A stretch of DNA of 64,000 bases, taken from positions 50,270 to 114,269 of the forward strand of contig CABYHW010000001.1 of NCBI GenBank assembly GCA_902518705.1, written 5' to 3'. The stretch's first letter is position 1, and every line of letters begins with the position of its first letter. This stretch comes from an uncultured Alphaproteobacteria bacterium. GTDB lineage: Bacteria; Pseudomonadota; Alphaproteobacteria; HIMB59; GCA-002718135. Under the pieces are notes generated by a model. The model was not told where the DNA came from. It searched no databases and was given only the letters and a program-made list of their open reading frames with translations. Both the position numbers and the translations under genes were made by a program. Of the stretch, positions 1 through 9,423 are shown in pieces.

Positions 1-1
1 T

Positions 2-505
2 GCATTCGCAGATAAATCAGAATTAAATGGCAGATATGTTGATACCACAAAGGATAATTTTATTAATTGTTTGGAAATATCATGTTTTTCATTAACTAGT
101 CTTGCAAGAAGTTTTGAAACTATAATGAATGATGGAGGAAGTATTCTTACCCTTACTTTTTATGGCTCAAATAAAGTTATACCAAATTATAATTTAATGG
201 GAATTGCAAAAGCTGCTTTAGAAACAAGTGTAAAATACTTGAGTGTAGATTTAGGCAAAAAAAATATTCGTGTTAATGCAATATCAGCAGGACCTATGAG
301 AACAATTGCTGGTGCAGCAATAAACAATGCTAGAGAGGTGTTTAAATTTACAGAAGAACATTCAGCATTGAAACGAAATGCACAACTAGATGAAATTGGT
401 AAATCTGCTTTATACTTTGTTAGTGATTTATCTTCTGCAGTTACTGGTGAAGTACATTATGTTGACTGTGGTTACAATATTATTGGGATGCCCAATAAGT
501 TCTAA
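2..505 (+). CDS. fabI: Enoyl-ACP reductase, 3' part (cut by window edge)
   Basis: This is the C-terminal ~167 residues of an NADH-dependent enoyl-[acyl-carrier-protein] reductase, which carries out the last reduction in each fatty acid elongation cycle in the cytoplasm. The frame is open from base 2, so the start lies outside the window. The FabI catalytic signature NYNLMGIAKAALE is present; its Tyr codon is at 188-190 and its Lys at 209-211 (Tyr-x6-Lys, the FabI spacing rather than the Tyr-x3-Lys of ordinary SDRs). The substrate-loop region RVNAISAGPMRTIAG and the C-terminal glycine-rich cofactor edge follow. It ends convergently with the glycerophosphodiesterase gene, overlapping it by 4 bp. 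The family call is firm. Confidence 0.93.
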   Translation, partial: AFADKSELNGRYVDTTKDNFINCLEISCFSLTSLARSFETIMNDGGSILTLTFYGSNKVIPNYNLMGIAKAALETSVKYLSVDLGKKNIRVNAISAGPMRTIAGAAINNAREVFKFTEEHSALKRNAQLDEIGKSALYFVSDLSSAVTGEVHYVDCGYNIIGMPNKF

Positions 506-1257
506 AATTTTCCCAATAAATCTATTGGATTATCAACAAATATACTATCTACACCTATTGAGAAAATATCATTAGCACTAGATAAATTTATATTTTTATC
601 TGAATAAACAGTAATTGAAATATTTGATTTTTTAATTTTTTTTATAATATCAGCTGTAATAAGATCTATATTTAATCCACAAATTTTTAAATCATTATTA
701 ATTGAGATATTAATTAAATCATCAATATTATATTCTTTAAAATCATCTAATAAAAAGCTTCGGAAAGACTGAGGGTAAATTTTTGATATTTCTAAAATAG
801 AAGTCATATCAAATGACGAGAAAAAAATTTCTACTTTGTTGATATTTTTTGTGAGTTTATAAATTTGATAAGTATTTTCTTTTTCAAAATTTTTATTGGG
901 TTTTAATTCAATATTTAAATTACCATTTTTATTATTACACAGAGTTAGAATATCTTCTAGCTTAGGAACAAAAATATTTGTATTTTTTTTATAAAAAAAT
1001 CTTCCCGCATCAAGTTTTTTTATGCTCTCATAATCATAATCAATTGCAAGTCCACTTCCATCAGTAGTTCTATCTAAAGTGTCGTCATGTAATAAAATTG
1101 GTACTTTGTCTCTAGAAATCTTAACATCTATCTCAACAAAATTTAACCCTATTTCGAATGCCCTAGCAATAGATTCTAAAGTGTTTTCTGGACACAGATC
1201 TTTTACACCTCTGTGTCCAATTAATTTAGGTAATTTAAGCGTTTTCTTCTGCGTCAA
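502..1257 (-). CDS. Glycerophosphodiester phosphodiesterase (UgpQ-like)
   Basis: A 251-residue GDPD-family protein that should hydrolyse glycerophosphodiesters such as glycerophosphoethanolamine to sn-glycerol 3-phosphate and an alcohol. The GHRG motif (residues 14-17), PENT (about 22-25), EIDVKISRD, the catalytic HDDTLDRTT stretch and LNIELKP are all visible, so the metal-binding and acid/base residues of the TIM barrel look intact. There is no signal peptide, which suggests a cytoplasmic enzyme. Its start overlaps the end of pnp by 23 bp, so it is probably translated from the pnp transcript. It is 40 kb from the Ugp-like transporter, so any link to that system is only by function. The exact substrate cannot be read from sequence. 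Confidence 0.88.
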   Translation of the reverse strand: MTQKKTLKLPKLIGHRGVKDLCPENTLESIARAFEIGLNFVEIDVKISRDKVPILLHDDTLDRTTDGSGLAIDYDYESIKKLDAGRFFYKKNTNIFVPKLEDILTLCNNKNGNLNIELKPNKNFEKENTYQIYKLTKNINKVEIFFSSFDMTSILEISKIYPQSFRSFLLDDFKEYNIDDLINISINNDLKICGLNIDLITADIIKKIKKSNISITVYSDKNINLSSANDIFSIGVDSIFVDNPIDLLGKF

Positions 1258-3328
1258 CTGCTTTCATAGAAAGTTTTATTTTTCCTCTTGAATCGATATC
1301 CAGTACTTTTACTTTAACCATATCTCCTTCGCTAATAACATCTTCAACTTTCTCAACTCTTTCATTTTTTAATTGACTAATATGGACAAGGCCATCTGTA
1401 GATCCCATGAAATTAACAAAAGCACCGAAGTCCATTATCTTTATAACTTTACCATCATAAATTTTCCCAATCTCTGGTTCTTCGACAATACCTTTGATCC
1501 ATTCTAATGCATCATTTCCAGATTTTTGATCTACAGCAGCAATACTCACTAAACCTTCATCATTAATTTCGATTTTAGCTCCAGTTGTTTCAGATATTTC
1601 TCTGATAACTGCTCCTCCTTTACCAATAACTTCTCTAATTTTATCTTTATTAATTTGAAGATTAGTTATTGTTGGTGCGTATTTCGAAATTGATTGGTTA
1701 GGCTTGTCTATTGCTTTAGCCATTTCGCCAAGTATGTGGAATCGTCCATCTTTAGCTTGTGCTAATGCTTCTTCCATAATTTCAGCTGTAATACTAGTTA
1801 TTTTAATATCCATTTGTAATGAAGTTATTCCTTCAGAAGTTCCAGCAACTTTAAAATCCATATCACCAAGATGATCTTCATCACCAAGTATGTCTGATAA
1901 TATTACATATTTATCATTTTCTTTTATTAATCCCATCGCAATACCAGCTACTGGTCTTTCTAAAGGCACTCCTGCATCCATTAAAGACATTGAGGTACCA
2001 CAAACAGTTGCCATAGAGCTAGAGCCATTAGATTCTGTAATTTCAGATACAACTCTATAAGTATAAGGAAATTTTTCTTTAGAAGGTAACATTGGGTGAA
2101 TAGCTCTCCAGGCTAATTTTCCATGTCCTATTTCTCTTCTACTGGTTGAACCTATTCTTCCAACTTCTCCAACTGAGTAAGGTGGAAAATTGTAGTGCAA
2201 CATAAAATTCTCTGTATATTCGCCATCTATTGCATCTATTCTTTGCTCGTCTTGTCCAGTTCCTAAAGTTGAAACTACAAGAGCTTGTGTTTCTCCTCTT
2301 GTAAATAATGCTGATCCATGAGTTCTTTCTAAAACTCCCGTTTCACACACAATTGGACGTACTGTTTTTGTATCTCTTCCATCAATTCTATTCCCAGTAT
2401 TAATTAATTCTCCTCTAACTATATCTTTTTCTACATTTTTTATTGCATCAGAAACTAGTACTGGTGAGAGTGTTTCACTTACAAATTTTTCAGAAATTTC
2501 ATTTCTTAATGAAGATAGTTTTTCTGATCTTTTTTGTTTTTCAGTAATTTTATATGCATCTATAAACTCTTTACCAAATTCTTTATCAATCTTGGATGGT
2601 AAACTTTTAATTTCTTCATCTTTTTCTTTAAGGTCCCAAGGTTCTTTTGCAGCTTTTTTAGCTAAGGAGATTATTGCTTCGATCACTGATTTATAATTTT
2701 CTTGACCGAGAACTACTGCATCTAACATTTGTTTTTCTGAAAGCTCATGAGCTTCAGACTCGATCATTAGTACACCTTCCTTAGTCCCTGCCAATACTAA
2801 TTCTAGTTTAGAATTTGATAATTGACTCTTGCTGGGGTTAACAACAAACTCGTCATCTATAAAACCAATCTTAATTGCTCCAAGTGGGCCTAAAAATGGT
2901 AATCCGGATAAAGTTAATGCAGCACTTGCTGCTACCATTGCTACAATGTCTGAGTCATTTTCTTGATCATGTGATAATACAGTACAAGTAACTTGAGTTT
3001 CATTTTTAAAATCTTTATGAAATAATGGTCTAACTGGTCTATCAATCAATCGTGAAACTAATGTTTCTTTTTCAGTTGGTCTAGCCTCTCTTTTAAAAAA
3101 ACCACCTGGTATTTTTCCTACAGAATAATATTTTTCTTGATAATTTACTGTTAAAGGAAAAAAATCCATATCTGGATTTGCTTCTTTTGCAGCAACTACA
3201 TTACACATAACTGTTGTTCCACCATAAGTGGCTATAACTGTTGAGTCAGCCTGTCTTGCTATTTTTCCAGTCTCTAATTTAAGTTTTTTCCCAGCCCATT
3301 CAATTTCTACATTCTTTACATCAAACAT
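1235..3328 (-). CDS. pnp: Polyribonucleotide nucleotidyltransferase (PNPase)
   Basis: A 697-residue, full-length PNPase, the phosphorolytic 3'-5' exoribonuclease of the RNA degradosome. Two RNase PH-like cores are separated by an alpha-helical linker. The second core carries the active-site stretches [10 protein letters not shown] and [11 protein letters not shown], and [18 protein letters not shown] supplies the catalytic aspartates. A KH domain with the GxxG loop [11 protein letters not shown] (near residue 560) and a C-terminal S1 domain (about 625-690, with [20 protein letters not shown]) follow. The rpsO-pnp order and the 23-bp gap to rpsO match the usual co-transcribed pair. PNPase uses phosphate as a co-substrate, but nothing here suggests special regulation. 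The assignment is firm. Confidence 0.98.
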   Translation of the reverse strand: MFDVKNVEIEWAGKKLKLETGKIARQADSTVIATYGGTTVMCNVVAAKEANPDMDFFPLTVNYQEKYYSVGKIPGGFFKREARPTEKETLVSRLIDRPVRPLFHKDFKNETQVTCTVLSHDQENDSDIVAMVAASAALTLSGLPFLGPLGAIKIGFIDDEFVVNPSKSQLSNSKLELVLAGTKEGVLMIESEAHELSEKQMLDAVVLGQENYKSVIEAIISLAKKAAKEPWDLKEKDEEIKSLPSKIDKEFGKEFIDAYKITEKQKRSEKLSSLRNEISEKFVSETLSPVLVSDAIKNVEKDIVRGELINTGNRIDGRDTKTVRPIVCETGVLERTHGSALFTRGETQALVVSTLGTGQDEQRIDAIDGEYTENFMLHYNFPPYSVGEVGRIGSTSRREIGHGKLAWRAIHPMLPSKEKFPYTYRVVSEITESNGSSSMATVCGTSMSLMDAGVPLERPVAGIAMGLIKENDKYVILSDILGDEDHLGDMDFKVAGTSEGITSLQMDIKITSITAEIMEEALAQAKDGRFHILGEMAKAIDKPNQSISKYAPTITNLQINKDKIREVIGKGGAVIREISETTGAKIEINDEGLVSIAAVDQKSGNDALEWIKGIVEEPEIGKIYDGKVIKIMDFGAFVNFMGSTDGLVHISQLKNERVEKVEDVISEGDMVKVKVLDIDSRGKIKLSMKAVDAEENA

Positions 3329-3351
3329 AATTATTATTTTTCCTCTTTTTT

Positions 3352-3621
3352 TTAACCTCTGATATTTAATTTTTTTATTAAATCTGAATATTCAGATTTA
3401 TTTTTTCTAGATAAATAATTTAATAATTTTTTTCTTTTATTTACCAATGATACTAACCCTCTTTTTGAGTGGTTATCTTTGTTATGAGATTTAAAATGTT
3501 CAGTTAAATTTTTTATTCTTTCTGTTAAAACTGCTATTTGAACACCTGTTGATCCAGTATCTTTATCATTTTTAGAAAATTCATTAATGAGATTTTTTTT
3601 ATTTTCTTTAGTAATCGACAT
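3352..3621 (-). CDS. rpsO: 30S ribosomal protein S15
   Basis: An 89-residue protein, the standard length for bacterial uS15, which binds the central domain of 16S rRNA early in 30S assembly. The family core is visible: [20 protein letters not shown] near residues 23-42, [11 protein letters not shown], and the C-terminal [20 protein letters not shown]. It lies 8 bp downstream of truB and 23 bp upstream of pnp in the same direction, the conserved truB-rpsO-pnp order. In E. coli the rpsO leader is autoregulated by S15 through a pseudoknot; the 8-bp gap here leaves no room for a dedicated leader, so expression probably follows the upstream operon. Confidence 0.98.
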   Translation of the reverse strand: MSITKENKKNLINEFSKNDKDTGSTGVQIAVLTERIKNLTEHFKSHNKDNHSKRGLVSLVNKRKKLLNYLSRKNKSEYSDLIKKLNIRG

Positions 3622-3629
3622 CAGTTCTC

Positions 3630-4535
3630 CTATATTAGTATTTTATTTGGTTTAAACAAATTACCATCTAATTTGCCTATTGAGACAATGTCTCCTTTCT
3701 TAAATAAAAAAATATTTTTTTTATCTAAGTTTATTGACGAAGAATTTATGATTTTTTCTTCATCAATTTTAATAGATCTCCCAAAAGATAAATTTTTAAT
3801 ATCCATTTTTTCTTCAATTTCATAAGCCAAGATGTCGTCCAGCATAGAAATTGTAGGAGAGATAAAATTAATTCCTTCGTGCATTTGTCCTATTTTAAGC
3901 AGATCGTCCAGTAAAATCGAAGTTTTTTCTCTAAATTTACCTACTTTTGACCTTTTCAGTGAAGAAATATGACCATATGTTTTTAGGTCTAAAGCAAAAT
4001 CACGAGCAAAACTTCTAACATAAAAACCTTTTCCGCATAAAATTTTAAATAATGTTTTGTCTGTACTGTGTTTAGTGATACTTAAGTTTTCAACAAAAAC
4101 TTTTTTGGGCTCAATTGTAAATGTTTCGTTTTCTCTAAATAATTTATAAGCTCTTTCACCATTGATTTTAACTGCAGAAACTTTTGGCGGTGTCTGGGTA
4201 ATATAACCTAAGTAATTAATTATTTTGTTCTCTATTTCATTTTTTGTTGGGAAATAATTTGATTCAAATAGAATTTTACCACCTGAATCATCTGTTGTTG
4301 TTTGACTGCCCCAAGTTATTGTGAACTCATATTCTTTTTTCATAATACTAATATATGGAATCAACTTAGTTGCTTTTCCTATAGCAATAGGTAATACTCC
4401 CTCAGCCATAGGGTCTAGAGTGCCTGCATGACCAATTTTGTTAATTGAAAATTTTTTTTTAATAGAGTTTATGGCTTTAAAAGATGTAATATTTTTAGGT
4501 TTATATAAATTGATCCAACCCTGTTTTGAAATCAT
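3630..4535 (-). CDS. truB: tRNA pseudouridine(55) synthase
   Basis: A 301-residue TruB that isomerises U55 in the T-loop of most tRNAs. The catalytic aspartate is Asp41 in [15 protein letters not shown], followed by GKATKLIPY. The [18 protein letters not shown] stretch and [12 protein letters not shown] match the substrate-binding parts of the family. The C-terminal part is shortened and diverged relative to enzymes with a clear PUA domain, which fits genome streamlining. Its start shares one base with the rbfA stop, so translational coupling is likely. The order rbfA-truB-rpsO-pnp is the conserved translation operon. Confidence 0.96.
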   Translation of the reverse strand: MISKQGWINLYKPKNITSFKAINSIKKKFSINKIGHAGTLDPMAEGVLPIAIGKATKLIPYISIMKKEYEFTITWGSQTTTDDSGGKILFESNYFPTKNEIENKIINYLGYITQTPPKVSAVKINGERAYKLFRENETFTIEPKKVFVENLSITKHSTDKTLFKILCGKGFYVRSFARDFALDLKTYGHISSLKRSKVGKFREKTSILLDDLLKIGQMHEGINFISPTISMLDDILAYEIEEKMDIKNLSFGRSIKIDEEKIINSSSINLDKKNIFLFKKGDIVSIGKLDGNLFKPNKILI

Positions 4536-4900
4536 TACTTAATATCTCTAAGGACATTTTTATTTAATAAAAGGTTTTCAATTTTTTCTGCTTCATCAAA
4601 TGTATCATCTAAATAAAAAGCAAGTTTTGGTGTAAATTTTGAATTGATTTTTGCTTTTGATAGAAATTTTTGAAAAATATATTTTCTTTCTTTTAAAACT
4701 TCTAAAATTTGGATTTTGTTCTTACCACCTAGAGGCATAAAATAGACGTTTGCAATTTTTAAATCCTTAGACATTCTAACAAATGATATTGTAATAGATG
4801 CAGAATTAAGATTTTCGTCAAAAAAATCTTCTTTTAATAAACAATCACTTAGTAATGACCTTATCAATTCACCAAATCTAATTTGCCTTTGTGTATCCAT
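4535..4900 (-). CDS. rbfA: Ribosome-binding factor A
   Basis: A 121-residue KH-fold assembly factor that acts late in 30S maturation near helix 1 of 16S rRNA. The N-terminus RQIRFGELIRSLLSDCL matches the conserved first helix. The central SITISFVRMSKDLKIANVYFMPL corresponds to the conserved VRxSxDL-A-VYV strand, and the C-terminal PKLAFYLDDTFDEAEKIENLL to the PELxFxxDxS motif. It sits 12 bp downstream of infB and overlaps truB by one base. Nothing is unusual apart from the low-GC codon use common to the whole window. Confidence 0.93.
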   Translation of the reverse strand: MDTQRQIRFGELIRSLLSDCLLKEDFFDENLNSASITISFVRMSKDLKIANVYFMPLGGKNKIQILEVLKERKYIFQKFLSKAKINSKFTPKLAFYLDDTFDEAEKIENLLLNKNVLRDIK

Positions 4901-4912
4901 CGTAAAAAAACA

Positions 4913-7153
4913 TTATAACTTTCTGCTTGTAGAAACTTCTTCAAATGTTTCAATAATATCACCGACTTTTATATCACTATAATTATCTAACATTACACCG
5001 CACTCAAAACCTGACTTAACTTCAGATACTTCTTCTTTAAATCTTTTAAGGCTGCTAATTTGACCTTTATGTATTACAATATTATCTCTTAAAATTCTAA
5101 TCTGTGATTTTCTTGAAATATGACCATCTTTAACCATGCACCCAGCAATATTTCCAACTTTAGATATATTGAATACTTCTCTAATCTCTACGTTACCTGT
5201 AATATTTTCAGAAATATCTGGTTTCAATAGACCAGTTAAAAGATTTTTTACATCATCAATAAGTTCATAAATAATTGAATAATATTTAATATCTACACCA
5301 TCCCTTTTAGCTATATCTCTAGCATGAGGTAGTGCTCTAACATTAAAACCAACAATAAAACCTTTTCCTGAACCAGCTAACGTAACATCACTCTCAGTAA
5401 TAGCACCTACACCTTTGTAAATGACATTTACCCTTACTTCATCAGTTGATAGTTTGGTTATTGAATTTTCAATTGCTTCTGCAGAACCCTGAACATCAGT
5501 TTTGATTACTACAGGTAGAGTTGTTGCTTCGCCTTTATTAATTTGAGCAAACATTTCCTCAACATTAGATTTAGCAACTGTATTTTTTTGAATTTGAATT
5601 TTACTTGATCTAAATTCTGCAATTTTTCTAGCAATACCCTCATTTTCAACGACAATAAAATCGTCCCCAGCTAATGGATTAGAATCAAATCCTAAAACTT
5701 CAACCGGTACTGATGGTTCAGCTTGCTTAATATTTTTACCTTTATCATCTATTAAAGCTTTTACTTTTCCCCACTCAGACCCCGATACGAAAATATCACT
5801 AACTTTTAATGTTCCTTTTTGAACTAATACTGTTGCAACTGAACCTCGGCCTTTTTCTAGCTTTGATTCAATAACAGAGCCTCTAGCTTTTCTATCAGGA
5901 TTTGCTTTAAGGTTAAGTAAATCGGCTTGTAAATGGATAGCCTCTTCTAGTTTATCTAAATTCGTTCCTTTAGTTGCGGATACTTCAATATCTAAAACTT
6001 CACCACTTAGTTTTTCAACAATTATCTCATGACTAAGTAATTCATTCCTAACCTTATCAGGGTCAGCTCCCGGAAGATCTATTTTGTTGATAGCAACTAT
6101 TATTGGTACTTCCGCAGATTTTGCATGAGCTATAGATTCAATAGTCTGAGGTTTAATTCCGTCATCTGCAGCTACAACAAGTATAACTATATCAGTTGTT
6201 TTAGATCCTCTAGCTCTCATGTTTGAGAAAGCAGCATGGCCAGGAGTATCAATAAATGTAATCTTTTTATTATTATTATTAATTTGGTAAGCGCCAATAT
6301 GCTGTGTAATACCGCCTGCTTCACCAGATACTACATTACTTTCTCTAAAAGCATCAAGTAGAGAAGTTTTTCCATGATCAACATGGCCCATAATTGTTAC
6401 TACAGGAGCTCTTTTTATAAGACTATCTTCATGGTCTTCAAAATCATTAATATCATTCAATACATCTTCATCTTTAACTACAGTCACTTTATGACCTAAT
6501 TCTTCTGCAACTAATTGAGCTGTATCAGACTCTAAAGATTGAGTAGCATTTGCCATAACACCCATTTTCATTAAGACTTTAACTACATCAGCAGTTTTTT
6601 CTGCCATTCTGTTGGCTAAATCTTGGACAGTAATGAAATCAGGAATGGAAATTTCTCTAGAAATTTTGCTTTCCTCTGATTCGTTTGCAGATTTTAGTTT
6701 TTCTTTTTCTCTAGCTCTTTTAATTTTGGCTAAACTTGGAAATTTATCAAATTCTTGTTCTTCTTGTTCTAATATTTTCTTTGCATCAGATTTACTAAAA
6801 TCATCTTCAAGTGGTCTTAGAGTTGATTTTTTTTGTTGGGTTTTTTTATCTACACTTTTCTTGTTTTTATTTTCAAAATTTCTAGTTTTATTTGGGGAGG
6901 AAAAATTTGGTTGTGGTGATGAATTTATTCCTGGCCTTGGTGTTCTTAGACTAGACGATCCTCTAAAGTTAGATTGGGCTGTAGATGAACTCTTCTGCTG
7001 ATTGTTTTTATTTTTAAAAACAATTTGTATTGTTTTTTTACTACCACTAGATCTTGCTTTATCACCTGCGGGACCAAGATTTTTTCTTATCTGTAATCTT
7101 CCAGATGAGGATAATTTTAGTGGTTTTTTTTTATTTCCTTTATTTTTTTCCAA
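4913..7153 (-). CDS. infB: Translation initiation factor IF-2
   Basis: A 746-residue IF-2, shorter than the ~900-residue enterobacterial form because the N-terminal extension is compact. Residues 1-150 are low-complexity, rich in Lys, Asn, Ser and Gln. An IF2 N-terminal segment ([32 protein letters not shown] in outline) follows near residues 170-200. The GTPase domain has G1 GHVDHGKT, G3 DTPGHAAF and G4 NKIDLP, and the C-terminal domains for fMet-tRNA binding follow. It starts 2 bp after the nusA stop. In most alphaproteobacteria a ylxR (DUF448) gene lies between nusA and infB; here it is absent. Confidence 0.97.
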   Translation of the reverse strand: MEKNKGNKKKPLKLSSSGRLQIRKNLGPAGDKARSSGSKKTIQIVFKNKNNQQKSSSTAQSNFRGSSSLRTPRPGINSSPQPNFSSPNKTRNFENKNKKSVDKKTQQKKSTLRPLEDDFSKSDAKKILEQEEQEFDKFPSLAKIKRAREKEKLKSANESEESKISREISIPDFITVQDLANRMAEKTADVVKVLMKMGVMANATQSLESDTAQLVAEELGHKVTVVKDEDVLNDINDFEDHEDSLIKRAPVVTIMGHVDHGKTSLLDAFRESNVVSGEAGGITQHIGAYQINNNNKKITFIDTPGHAAFSNMRARGSKTTDIVILVVAADDGIKPQTIESIAHAKSAEVPIIVAINKIDLPGADPDKVRNELLSHEIIVEKLSGEVLDIEVSATKGTNLDKLEEAIHLQADLLNLKANPDRKARGSVIESKLEKGRGSVATVLVQKGTLKVSDIFVSGSEWGKVKALIDDKGKNIKQAEPSVPVEVLGFDSNPLAGDDFIVVENEGIARKIAEFRSSKIQIQKNTVAKSNVEEMFAQINKGEATTLPVVIKTDVQGSAEAIENSITKLSTDEVRVNVIYKGVGAITESDVTLAGSGKGFIVGFNVRALPHARDIAKRDGVDIKYYSIIYELIDDVKNLLTGLLKPDISENITGNVEIREVFNISKVGNIAGCMVKDGHISRKSQIRILRDNIVIHKGQISSLKRFKEEVSEVKSGFECGVMLDNYSDIKVGDIIETFEEVSTSRKL

Positions 7154-7155
7154 TT

Positions 7156-8694
7156 TTAATCCTTAGTATTTTCAGTAAACCAGCTCTCTCTAGCTTTCAT
7201 AATCATTTTATTAACTGCTTCCTCGTCTATATCGATATTTTTTAAAATACCTTCGTCTTTATCAACTAGTTCAAATGTAGCTAGATCTGCAAAGTCATCT
7301 TTGGTTAAAATATTTGATCTAGCAAGTTGTGCTAATATTGCTGAAGTCATACCATCTAATTTTTTTAATTCTTCATCTTTGATTTTTTCATTTATAATTT
7401 TGTTATTTTCTTCATCCAATTCTTTTAAATAATTTTTTGCTCTTTCCAGGATTTCGCCTGCTAAAGCAGAGTCAAAACCTTCAATTTTTTCTATGTTTTC
7501 TATTGTTTCAAATGCAATTGAATCAATTGTTGTATAACCGTCTGTAACTAAAAGTTGAGCAATAACATCCTCAACATCCAATAACTCTGAAATTAATGAA
7601 CTTTTCTCTTTAAATTCTTGCTGTCTTCTCTCAGATTCTTCCTCTTCCGTTAGAATATCTATTTCAAGGTTTGTTAAGTTAGAAGCCAACTTTACATTTT
7701 GACCTTTTCTTCCTATTGCGAGACTTAGTTGATCATCTGGTATGACAACTTCAACTTTACTTTTTTCTTCAAATAGAAAAATTTTGGTAACCTCAGCTGG
7801 AGCCAAGGCATTAGCAAGAAAAGTCGCTTGATTTTCTGACCAAGTAACAATATCAATTTTTTCTCCTTGTAACTCGTTTACAACTGCCTGTACTCTTGAC
7901 CCCCTCATACCAACACAGGCTCCTACAGGGTCTATAGTTGAATCTTCTGTATAAACACTGATTTTTGCTCTAGAACCAGGGTCTCTAGCAACACTTTTGA
8001 CAATAATTATACCTTCATAAATTTCAGGGACTTCCTGAAAAAACAATTTTGATAAAAATTGAGGATGTGTTCTTGATAAAAAAACTTGATAACCTTTCAA
8101 ATCATTTTTTACTTCGTATATATATGCTCTAACTCTATCGCCATTTTTAAAAGTCTCTCTAGGAATTAATTCCTCTCTTTTGATTATTGCTTCGCTTTTG
8201 CCTAGGTCTAAAATTAAATTTCCAAATTCAATTCGTTTAACAATTCCAACTGCAATTTCCCCAACTTTGTCTTTATACTCTTCGTATTGTTTTGATTTAT
8301 CTGCTTCTCTAACTTTTTGAATGATAACGCCTTTGGCGTTTTGTGCAGCAACTCTTCCAAGTTCGATAGGAGGTAAATCTTTTATAATAAACTCCCCAAG
8401 ATTAATATTTGGATTAATCTCTTTTGCTTCATCTAAAAGAATTTGTCTTGATTGAAAAACTTCATCCAGTACTTGAACAACCTCTAAATATGATTTTAAT
8501 GAAATATCACCTGTAGATCTGTCAATTGAAACTCTGATATCAATTTCTTGCCCATATTTAACTCTTGCAGCTTTTTCTAATGCTTGTTCCATCGCTGAAA
8601 AAACTGAGTCTTGTTCAATGTTTTTTTCTAGCGCTACATTAGAAGCCACCTGAAGCATTTCTTCTCTAATTACGTTATATTTTTTTTTAGCCAT
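7156..8694 (-). CDS. nusA: Transcription termination/antitermination factor NusA
   Basis: A 512-residue NusA, which binds RNA polymerase and RNA to modulate pausing, intrinsic termination and antitermination. An N-terminal RNAP-binding domain (about 1-130) is followed by S1 (about 135-200, VGEIAVGIVKRIEFGNLILDLG), two KH domains (VGMRGSRVQAVVNEL and AIGRKGQNVKLASNL), and an acidic C-terminal region with two helix-hairpin-helix AR-type repeats. The ATG at 8694 gives the start MAKKKYNVIREEML, aligned with the family; Met13 is a possible alternative. The usual upstream partner rimP is missing: trmB lies upstream instead. A strong hairpin-plus-T-run terminator lies only 6 bp before this start codon (T-run 8701-8708), leaving no room for a promoter downstream of it. 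Confidence 0.96.
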   Translation of the reverse strand: MAKKKYNVIREEMLQVASNVALEKNIEQDSVFSAMEQALEKAARVKYGQEIDIRVSIDRSTGDISLKSYLEVVQVLDEVFQSRQILLDEAKEINPNINLGEFIIKDLPPIELGRVAAQNAKGVIIQKVREADKSKQYEEYKDKVGEIAVGIVKRIEFGNLILDLGKSEAIIKREELIPRETFKNGDRVRAYIYEVKNDLKGYQVFLSRTHPQFLSKLFFQEVPEIYEGIIIVKSVARDPGSRAKISVYTEDSTIDPVGACVGMRGSRVQAVVNELQGEKIDIVTWSENQATFLANALAPAEVTKIFLFEEKSKVEVVIPDDQLSLAIGRKGQNVKLASNLTNLEIDILTEEEESERRQQEFKEKSSLISELLDVEDVIAQLLVTDGYTTIDSIAFETIENIEKIEGFDSALAGEILERAKNYLKELDEENNKIINEKIKDEELKKLDGMTSAILAQLARSNILTKDDFADLATFELVDKDEGILKNIDIDEEAVNKMIMKARESWFTENTKD

Positions 8695-8700
8695 AGTTAT

Positions 8701-8726
8701 AAAAAAAAGGTGGGATAACCCACCTT
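8701..8726 (-). terminator. Intrinsic terminator between trmB and nusA, possible nusA attenuator
   Basis: On the minus strand a perfect 8-bp stem (AAGGTGGG / CCCACCTT, positions 8726-8719 and 8714-8707) closes a 4-nt loop and runs into eight T residues (complement of 8701-8708). This is the most canonical terminator in the window. It follows the trmB stop (8767) and ends just before the nusA ATG (8694). The position means that most nusA mRNA made from an upstream promoter has to read through it. Confidence 0.85.
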
Positions 8727-8766
8727 AATAATACTGCGTATATTAATATTTTACAAAATTTCAAGC

Positions 8767-9423
8767 TTATAATTTTCTCAAAATGAATAAAGATGGTTTT
8801 CTTTGAGAATTAATTGCTTTTTTATAATATTTTGTCTCAATATCAAAATAGTCTTTTATGTGTAAATTCATTTCTGATTGATTTAGCCATAAAAAATAAT
8901 CCTTACAATTGTAAATTGAATTTAAAATAAATCTTACATATATTGTTGAATCTGTAGCTATGTGTATTTCAGAACTCTGTTTTAAAACTTTATGAAGTTT
9001 TATTAAAAATTTACTTGTTATCAATCTTCTCTTAGCATGTCTATTTTTTGGCCATGGGTCAGGAAAAAATATCCATACAAGGTCAAAACATTTTCTATGT
9101 ATAGATTCTAAAATATCATATACATTTCCGTTATGTAATCGAATATTTTTTATTTTATTCTTTTCAATGTTTTTAAGTAAAATTATATTTCCATCAATGT
9201 ATTTTTCACAAGATATAACAACTTTATCTAAAAATTTATTTGCAAGAAATATACTAGTTTCACCATAACCAGTACCAATATCTAAAATATAATTTATTTT
9301 TTCATCGCAATTTTGAAACTGATATTTAGCTACTGTTTGATGATATTTTTTTAAATTAATTTTTTTCTTGCTTCTACCTCTTGTTCTTCCAAATAAACGA
9401 TTTCCATAATTCTTACTAAGCAT
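8767..9423 (-). CDS. trmB: tRNA (guanine-46-N7)-methyltransferase
   Basis: A 218-residue TrmB that uses SAM to make m7G46 in the tRNA variable loop. The Rossmann SAM-binding motif ILDIGTGYGETSIFLANKF is near residues 47-65. The family-specific catalytic stretch IFFPDPWPKNRHAKRRL is near 119-135, including the conserved Asp and the HxKRR segment. The C-terminal TKYYKKAINSQRKPSLF matches the tRNA-binding tail. It starts inside the last codons of lnt (8-bp overlap), so the two are probably translationally coupled. It is followed by a strong terminator. Confidence 0.94.
   Translation of the reverse strand: MLSKNYGNRLFGRTRGRSKKKINLKKYHQTVAKYQFQNCDEKINYILDIGTGYGETSIFLANKFLDKVVISCEKYIDGNIILLKNIEKNKIKNIRLHNGNVYDILESIHRKCFDLVWIFFPDPWPKNRHAKRRLITSKFLIKLHKVLKQSSEIHIATDSTIYVRFILNSIYNCKDYFLWLNQSEMNLHIKDYFDIETKYYKKAINSQRKPSLFILRKL

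Noticed and set aside
502-1257. Glycerophosphodiesterase as part of the phosphonate/Ugp system
   Set aside because: It is 40 kb away, coupled to pnp, and has no PHO box, so physical linkage is lacking.
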